From positions 2,666,001 to 2,730,000 of the forward strand of contig NC_079889.1 of the NCBI RefSeq assembly GCF_029227915.1: a stretch of DNA of 64,000 nucleotides. Reading direction: 5' to 3'. Positions within the stretch are counted from its first letter, which is position 1; every line of letters begins with the position of its first letter. The translations under genes were made by a program, and so were the position numbers. The notes beneath the pieces are model-generated. The model was not told the DNA's origin and did not search any database. It saw only the letters and a list, made by a program, of their open reading frames with translations. Positions 56,930 to 64,000 of this stretch are shown piece after piece. Source of the DNA: Hydractinia symbiolongicarpus. Lineage: Eukaryota; Cnidaria; Hydrozoa; Anthoathecata; Hydractiniidae.

Positions 56930-59900
56930 ACATATCTAGTACGCATGCTCAGTACGCTTAGCAAAATTGTGAAAAAAACGCGTAAGAAGTTATAATTCAT
57001 GTTTTCGTTGTAAATACACAGAGGTATTTCATTTCTTACTTTCAAGTCGGATTTTCTGGAATATACTAGCGAAACATTATTGACACAAAACAAAACAGAG
57101 GCGTATTTGCTCAAGTGTTAGAATTTGTTAAGTTTCTGATGATCGTAAGGACACCATACAAATCGTTTTTTTTTAAATTGGAAAAATGAATGTTTATGAC
57201 ATCAGTCATGGAAGAAACATTATATTATTTCGTGTAAGATGGAATAACCGACATCCAAAAATTTCTGTTTACTCGAATACAATTAAAAATTATCAGATAT
57301 TCATCACATTATTTCGATACATGACATTGTCGCAACTTTCACTTTTATATTATTTTCACGTGCATGACTCCCGTAGCGTCAAAACACCCGTAGCGTCAAA
57401 ACGCCCGTAGCGTCGAAACGCCCGTAGCGTATAAACACCCGTAGCGTAAAGCATCCGTAGCGTAAAACATCCGTAGCGTAAAACATTCGTAGCGCAAAAT
57501 ATACGTAGCGCAAAACGCAAGTAGCGTGAAAACTACCGTAGTGTATGAACACCCGTAGCGTAAAAAGTCCGTAGCATAAAACATCCGTAGCGCAAAACGC
57601 AAGTAGCGTAAAAACTATCGTAGCTTATAAACACCGTAGCGTATAAACACTCGTAGCGTAAAACACCGTATTGCAAAATGCAAGTAGCGTTAGTAAAAAG
57701 CTTGTAGCACAATGGTGGGACCCTTATGCGAACAACAACGTGAAAATAGACAAAAACCATAAACTTTTTTTGTTTTTTAAAGGAACACTATGTTTATTTG
57801 AACTTTACTTTTTCACCAAATGGCGTGCTACCATAGTGTATCAAAAAGCATATTAAAACCCAACAAAATAGATCAATTAATAAACCTTTAGCAATGGTAA
57901 AGAAGTCATAGTGTTTACGTTGTTTGCAGGTTCAATCCCATTTCTTACGGACATAAATTATAAGACAAACACTGTGTTTCTCACTTCTTGTTGCGAAGAC
58001 AAATAATAAACTAAAGCGGTGAAATATAGGGAGGAGGGTTTTTTTGACAAAAATTTCTGCCTGATATATCTCGGGTAATTATCCCCGTTGTCCTCAACTC
58101 GTTCCCTGGCCACTTTGCCGGTTTAATTACCATGATAGCGGCGATATTAAGGGCTCCTCAATGATTCAGGGGACAAGAGATCCTCTAGGGATAAAGATAA
58201 AGAGATTATGCCTACAATACCAGCTTACTTGAGGAAATGGCCGGTAAATAAGATTATAAAAAACAACCCAATTAAAACAAAATATTTACTATTTCTTTAA
58301 GTTAAGCTTTCAAGAAGGGATATAGCGTATCGTACTGTATTTAATTTTTGGTTTCAAAAAAGTTTGTACCTTTTGGTTAAACATTACGCGAATCTAGTTG
58401 AAAACGTTGGACACAGTCTAGTTTTTCCACTTACCGATTAAAAGATCATACTTTTATTTGCTTAAACAGCTAATTCTAATTCAATTTAAAATCGTTGGCG
58501 TGAAATGCCACGTCAGCAAACCTTTAGTTTACGTCGACATTAGAGAGTCTAATTAGAGAGTCTATTGAAGAAAGTATCGTCCATTTTGACGACAAAAACA
58601 TTCTGACGTGGCAATAACTGTTGTTTGCAAGAAATAAAGAAATGAAAATTTAGATAAACAGTTTATACCATTCCCGAAATCTTTAAATAATGCCCCCATC
58701 CATCACCCCTTTAACTCAAGATTATATATCTCCAGATCGGAACAACTGTGCAGGGGAACAGAAAAGTTCTTAACGATGAAAAGATAATGGTAAACTAAGC
58801 AGTTGTATTTGATAAAGAGAGATTTTTTTTATAGGTTATTCATACTCTCGTTCGTATCTTATCTGTAAATAATTAGAGGAAGAAAAAAAGGAGAATGTTT
58901 TTGCGAAACAATGATAAAGCGAATTTTTAGTGTCTTGTCGCGTTTTGTAGGGTCAGCCAATATTCTTGCGCACGTTCTCTACTACTATTTTTATACGTTG
59001 TTGTTTTTGTTGTTGTTGTTGTTGTTGTTGTTAATTTTTAAACTTTCTTTTTAAACAACTTAAATGCAATATTTATACATTCTAGGTTGCTTTCTTATGC
59101 TAGCGCGGTGTCTCCTCCGGCGTAATGAATGCAACTGCACAAACCTTTTGTTGAGTTCACAAGAGAATACAACGAAAGATGTGTGCGCGGTTAAAAATTT
59201 ACAATTAAAAACACAATATATGCATAGAAAAAGCAGTTTATTTTTGCAAATAAAAACCATTTGCTCTTACTAAAATTTTAGTAATATTTTGACTTCTTTT
59301 AGAAAAAATTTACAAAAATTTTTTATATTATAGTATACCTTCATTGCTTATGACCGTTCAGGTAAGTTTTCTACATTTTATTTTTTGTGACCGTTACTGA
59401 TGTTTGTCATTGCATCAAACCTTTTGCTTGTCAGTTACAAAGTAGTAAAGAGAATTTAATTCCATTTTGATACCTTAAAATCAGTTATCATGAGTTACGG
59501 CTAATAGATGTCTGTATTTCGATTCGGCTGCGACGACAATTAGTGTAGTTCGGAGAGTCTAGGTTTAAACATAAAAACGTGCATTCGCTCAACGGATGGA
59601 CTCTAGTTGTAGTGTATATATTGCGTTTTAATACATTTGTTTGAAGTTTAATATTTAAAAACGAGTAACTCTGTTTAATACTGCAATCTTCGTTCTTTGA
59701 TTAAAAATCGCTTAACACAAACTTTCCTTAACTCGAACCTTTTTTAAACCCTTCTTGGAGATTCGAGTTGTGATTGAACTAAACTAAGTGAGCTATAATA
59801 ATTGACATATTCTTATATTAAACAAATAGCTAGTTCTAAATGTTTCTTTAATTTTTGGACTAGTTGGTTTTAGAACATAGTTGTGGAGAGGCAGGGTGAT

Positions 59901-59942
59901 TTTTCACACGCCAAATAGTAAAGGGTTCGCTACATTTTTATC
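56930..59942. other. GPCR 3' flank and intergenic sequence
   Basis: Holds the CGTAGCG minisatellite (57371-57705). The first canonical AATAAA after the GPCR stop that I noticed is at 57879-57884, which would put the minisatellite in the 3' UTR. A (GTT)n run lies at about 59000-59030. No gene recognised in the rest. Confidence 0.5.
57371..57705 (+). repeat. 16-18 bp CCGTAGCGTAAAACA minisatellite downstream of the GPCR
   Basis: About 19 copies of CCGTAGCGTAAAACA with short length variants (AAGTAGCGTGAAAAC, CCGTAGCGTATAAACA). It starts about 440 bp after the GPCR stop. The shared CGTAGC word links it loosely to the minisatellite at 13826-14255. The antisense and sense ORFs crossing it are artefacts. 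Confidence 0.88.
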
Positions 59943-60002
59943 CCCTAGATCTCTTTGAAAATAAAACCTCGAAAATCGAGTTGGCCTCAAAGAGCTCTAG
60001 GG
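59943..60002. repeat. 60-bp imperfect palindrome
   Basis: CCCTAGATCTCTTTGA on the left pairs with TCAAAGAGCTCTAGGG on the right with one mismatch, and the centre AACCTCG-AAAA-TCGAGTT pairs further. A small foldback element; no target duplication was identified. Confidence 0.6.
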
Positions 60003-61246
60003 TCGATCGAGAATAGGGTTCGCTAGTCAACTGAAATTTCAAGCACTCTAAGAACCTCGTTCCCAGGGCTTTTCCTTCTTTGAAATTTGGGACATTCGGC
60101 GCTGGACATACGCTCTTGTGGTGAAGCGTGTAAACCACAATTCAGTGAAAAATAATATCTATTGATCAAAATTAATGTTTCGTAGGTATAACACTTCAAA
60201 ATCAAAACAAAGATACACAATGATATAGCGCTTGACCTGAAAAATTAAAATGCCAAAAATTTGTAAGCGGATGGAAACCATTGCATGAGACTAGAGAAAA
60301 ATGGCGCGTGCAAGCTATGCCGCGTGCAGACTTATGCTGGTAGGGATTATGTGGTGTTTGTTAGCCAGGAGTGAAGTAAACTCTAAGCTATTTTTAGAAT
60401 ATTAAATTTTCTATTTGAGTTGCATTTATCTTTGAAATTTCTGCTTACGTTTAATTTCTTGGTTTCTGACTAGCCCAGCATTTTTAATGCCAACCAATTA
60501 AAAATTGGTCTTGCCAACCAATTAAAAATTGGTTAAAAATTGGTCTTAGCTTATCACTCTTTCTATAAAAATCTGGCCGCGACCCCATCATACTTAAGCT
60601 GAGGGGCTGGCAACAAAAAAATATAGCTTTGCAGAATATGAGTTCATATCAAACTTTTGTGAATTGAATATAGGCATGGCGAGAAAAATGTTTCTACATA
60701 ATTTTTCTCTGCAGGATAAAACACCATTGAAAACTGGGCATAGCGAAAAAAGTCTTGATGCAATACACCTTTACGATAATTCAATTGTACATGCGTTCCT
60801 ACGGCTCTCCATCGTTTTCAATATCGGAAAAAAGGAGGTAAAAATCGTGTTTTTATGAGAGTTTGTTAGCTAGACATGCTAACTTCTGTCATATCAATGT
60901 CTTTCAAATTTTCAGGAAACGTTAATAATAATAAGATACAATTTATGTGTACTTTTCATGAAAAACAAAACACGGCAAGAAAAGTTATCACGAAAAAACT
61001 TGTTTTCTCATTAATAAAGTCTTATAAAAGTGTGATATTTACCTCCTCTGATCGCTAAATAAGCTGCAATGGAGTGTTAGTTTTCCCGAATTATCGTAAA
61101 GGTGTATTCTTAGTATAAACTCCTCTTTTGAGTACATTTCAACATAATATACTTTGAAGTATAGCTATAACTAGCTAAATTTCACGGATAGATGGGCTCA
61201 TTTTTATTTTTCGTGGGAATTGAATTCTGGGGATGACCTAAATTTT
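60003..61246. other. 1.2 kb intergenic sequence
   Basis: Contains one copy of the MITE-like end AACCTCGTTCCCAGGGCTT (60053-60071) and a duplicated CCAATTAAAAATTGG phrase at 60489-60545. The ORFs at 60664-60858 and 60876-61058 have no recognisable motif. Confidence 0.5.
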
Positions 61247-61664
61247 TCATTTTGCGGGAAAAAAGTTTGGTGAAAAGTTATTAACCTTGCGAATCCCAAA
61301 ATTTAGTTTCCACAAACGTTTATGGACTTTGCAAAGTCCATATGGTACACCTGGTTTGCAACCTACTGGATGAAATTTGCGATAGTCAGCATTGCTCAGG
61401 CTACCTTCCTTCAGCAAAGTCTTGTGGATGTTAGTAATTTTTTTTCTCATGGCCAATACTGAAGGCGAGAAACTTTTCAGGTGGTATAGTGAGCTTCCGA
61501 AATTTGGTGCTATCGGCTAGAAGGTCTTCCATTCTGTTGACATGCACATTATGATCAACTAAAACGACAGAATTACTTTTGTCAGATTTTTGTAAAATTA
61601 AATCCTTGTGATAAAGATAATAACGCATCATTCTCTTTCTCTGTGAGATTTTTGGTCTCACCAT
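61247..61664 (-). pseudogene. Penelope-like element reverse transcriptase fragment, frameshifted
   Basis: On the minus strand, LILQKSDKSNSVVLVDHNVH and a DSTKFRKL phrase, then (in another frame) YRKFHPVGCKPGVPYGLCKV and HK, match the N-terminal part of Penelope-like RTs (the 'DKGN.VV', 'YGLPKIHK' regions). A frameshift falls in an A-run around 61440-61447 and the catalytic palm (YADD-type box) is not present. The adjacent sequence has no GIY-YIG domain that I could see. A dead fragment. Confidence 0.75.
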
Positions 61665-62949
61665 AGGTGTTGTAAGAACAATGAAAAGAGAGCAAAATCT
61701 TTTATCCTAGTCTTACGAAATGTAGATTCACACTAGTAAATAAATCAGAATTCCTGATATCCCGAAGGAAAGATTAATAACTTATGAGATAATCACTGTA
61801 GTTCAATGACCTAGGTGGAATAGCAAAATTTAAGCCTTCAACAAGTAAAGATTTTTCAAAATCACTTAAACAATGTCTAGAAAAATTAAAAATAACTTTA
61901 TGGAGATCATTTTGTGGAGTTTGTAGCTTCTTCAAAGTTTGAATCTTCTTATCTTGGATATTTTCGTGTGTCTTTAGAATAAAGTCATTCCCACCAAGAA
62001 AGATTAAACAAATACAGTACTGCCTGAATGCAACTTGACATGTACGAGAGTTTTATGACGTCCTGTAACGATCTTATGTCTACATAAAGAACCTTCACAT
62101 ATCTTTTGTTTACACACAAACCTAATTGCTTTCTATTGTTATCATCAATGAATTCTTTTCTTACATGTAAGATGCATGTTATTGTTTAAAAGTGTTAAAC
62201 GTCACGATATTTGAAATCTTGAAAAAAAATATAATGAATTGACAACGTTTGGGGTGCTCATACAGCCATTTTCAAGTCTTCAGGAGTGCTATACTGTAGA
62301 CTTGAAAATGGGTGTATGAACCCCCAAATGTTGTCAATTTGTTGTATTTTTTCTTTTTGTTGTTCAATGTTCCAAATATCCATCTAGTTTCAATTAATAC
62401 ATCAATAAAATGAAGCCAAAATTGATAATGAAGGCATGATTTGATAATTCTGTAGATTAATTTGTAGGGCATTGATAGAAATATTTTAACAGTTCAGAAC
62501 GGAGAAAAAGCAATCTTATGGTTTCGGTAGAGTGGGGATATTAAAGCGAATTGTGAATGGTAAATATTTGGTAGCAAATCTCTTTGATTTTCACAAGAAA
62601 CAAAAAATCTGGCAAATTTAAAATAAAGCACTCTTTGGTATTGAAAACAGGCAGTTATTTTGAATTCTTTTCAGCATATAATGTGTTTTTCTAAGTTAAG
62701 AGTTTAAGGGTGGGTGGTTTAAGGTTGGGTGATTTAAGGGTTGGCTGTTGGTGTTAAACTCGCAATATGTGTATGACTAACCTGTAGGTTATCTACACAG
62801 TTCTCCTAATAACACAATACCAAATAAACCCAATTGATTTACACACAAATATATACCACAATGATTTCACCAGCAAGATTGGTTTAACACAAGTAAACCC
62901 CACCACCAATTGATTCTTATTAGTAATCGCCTAGAATGGAAGATTAACA
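61665..62949. other. Intergenic sequence upstream (minus strand) of the Penelope-like fragment
   Basis: Besides the inverted hammerhead-like pair at 62238-62338, I recognise nothing. It may hold the rest of the decayed retroelement. Confidence 0.45.
62238..62338. repeat. Inverted pair of hammerhead-like motifs
   Basis: Arms 62238-62279 and 62298-62338 are about 85% complementary. Read outward from the centre, each arm has ACTTGAAAATGG, a small stem-loop (GGCTGTATGAGC or GGGTGTATGAACCC), then CCAAA(C/T)GTTGTCAAT. This resembles the hammerhead arrangement CUGANGA, stem II, GAAA reported in Penelope-like elements, but key core bases differ (TTGAAAA; CAAA), so it would be inactive. The alternative is a plain foldback MITE. 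Confidence 0.45.
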
Positions 62950-63000
62950 GTTGGATGTTGCTGGGAGTTGTCTGGTAGAGCACGGGCCCTAATTGAGTCT
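62950..63000 (+). mobile_element. SINE family A core fragment
   Basis: GTTGGATGTTGCTGGGAGTT and GAGCACGGGCCCTAATTGAGT match the middle of the SINEs at 20005 and 28425 (positions corresponding to about 20166-20215). Neither head nor tail is present. Confidence 0.8.
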
Positions 63001-64000
63001 TTACAGTGAGATTTTTGCCACTAAAAAGTAAAAAACAATACATATGAAAACATACCATCTGCTCAGATACCTTTCGCCTGTGAATTTGCTGTCCAACGCC
63101 CTTTCTGAAAATTCCTCTTAAGACTTTGGAACAGCATAAAAAACTATTGTTTGACATAGCATAGCTACAGTTTTCCATAAAAAACAACACCTCGGTATTT
63201 CTAAAAGGTTTTGTTTTCTTGGCATACTAAACTATTGGATGTGGTAAGTGAACAAACAAAAAAACACAAACTTTGTATTGCATCTTGAGTATTAAATGCT
63301 CAAAAAAATTCTCGTTTTTAAAAACTGTGTATCTCTGCTTGCTAAAATTGAATTTTTAAGTAATATGTAGTTCCAACAACAACAATGACCGTGATCTATG
63401 ATATGGTTATTTATATACTGTATTTATATACTATATATATATTTTTTTTAATGTTCGTTTATTCCTGTATGGGACCCACTTTAAGAATCTGGACTGGTAC
63501 GTGAGAAAAAATCCAAATAAAAGGATTAGGTGGTTCTAAATTGTTTTATGGTCCTGGCAACAAATATACTTTTGCAGATCAAAAAATCCTGAGGAAAAAA
63601 TCCACCCACTGACTCATTTTTGCAAGCATGTACTAGTTCGGAACGTGTGACATGAGTATATTTTCAATGATGGCCTAAAGCACAATGTTGAGCTGTTATA
63701 GGTACTAACAAGTGGTTTCCTGCCTGTGCTGCTTATATGTTGAAAGAGTTTAGACAATATTTATTGCCAATTTTAGGGATTCTGACACACCCGGCTCCTT
63801 CCCTTAGCTTTTAAGAACATGACACTTTATCACAAGTAGACCACATTAAGCTAGGCCTGATGTGGTTTGTAATGTTGTACACTTTTATAACTATGGATAC
63901 TTTTTTTGGATATGTCTTTCATTTTTTAAAACATTAACTTTAAAGCTACTTTTTTGGCATATTTTCAATAAAATTTTAAGAGCTTTGAGAAATTGTAAAC
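63001..64000. other. Terminal 1 kb, nothing recognised
   Basis: AT-rich sequence with no coding region, RNA gene or repeat that I can support. The minus-strand ORF at 62867-63190 overlaps the SINE fragment and has no family wording. Confidence 0.45.

Noticed and set aside
61247-61664. Functional reverse transcriptase gene
   Set aside because: Frameshifted, short and without the catalytic palm motifs; only a fragment of a Penelope-like element.

Overview
The window is AT-rich animal DNA with many short exons bounded by clean GT/AG introns, and it contains SINEs, LINE and Penelope-like fragments, a piggyBac element and several tandem repeats. A marine invertebrate, probably a cnidarian (perhaps a hydrozoan), fits best: an intron-rich vinculin, a BAZ1-type remodeller subunit, a PAN/LamG secreted protein and a peptide-receptor-like GPCR sit among AT-rich repeats. 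The species assignment is inference; no species marker is visible. I hand-spliced the three multi-exon genes, and every exon junction stays in frame.

Layout. 68-13831 (+): the 3' part (24 exons, 1089 codons, 5' end outside the window) of an ACF1/WSTF (BAZ1) family chromatin-remodelling subunit with DDT, WHIM, two PHD fingers and a C-terminal bromodomain. Its intron 15 holds a 2.6 kb, 29-bp minisatellite that appears to have grown out of a SINE, and intron 19 holds a Harbinger-like MITE. A 43-bp minisatellite begins at the stop codon. 14654-22833: a head-to-tail array of nine hairpin-headed repeat units, four of them 1.7-2.3 kb, two of these nearly identical at a constant 3977-bp offset. 22834-26938: no recognisable gene. 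26939-37746 (+): a complete 19-exon vinculin gene (960 aa) with a 3.3 kb first intron that holds a SINE and a perfect 22-bp hairpin. 37747-42297: intergenic, with a 56-bp palindromic MITE and a hairpin/SINE-like repeat related to the seed of the intron-15 minisatellite. 42298-45492 (+): a secreted-type PAN/EGF-like/LamG gene lacking its first exon(s). 45581-48081: a 2.5 kb piggyBac element with TTAA duplication and 13-bp inverted ends that encodes a transposase remnant lacking the catalytic core. 48086-55245: intergenic with a decayed LINE 3' end, a tRNA-derived SINE and simple repeats. 55246-55634: a pure TTC tract of about 130 repeats, just upstream of a class A GPCR (55784-56929, +). 56930-64000: a minisatellite, small palindromes, a frameshifted Penelope-like RT fragment (-), and an inverted pair of hammerhead-like motifs.

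The host genes do not form a pathway: one is nuclear chromatin remodelling, one is cell adhesion to actin, one is extracellular and one is a membrane receptor. The unusual content is the repeat biology. No wholly new protein system is evident.
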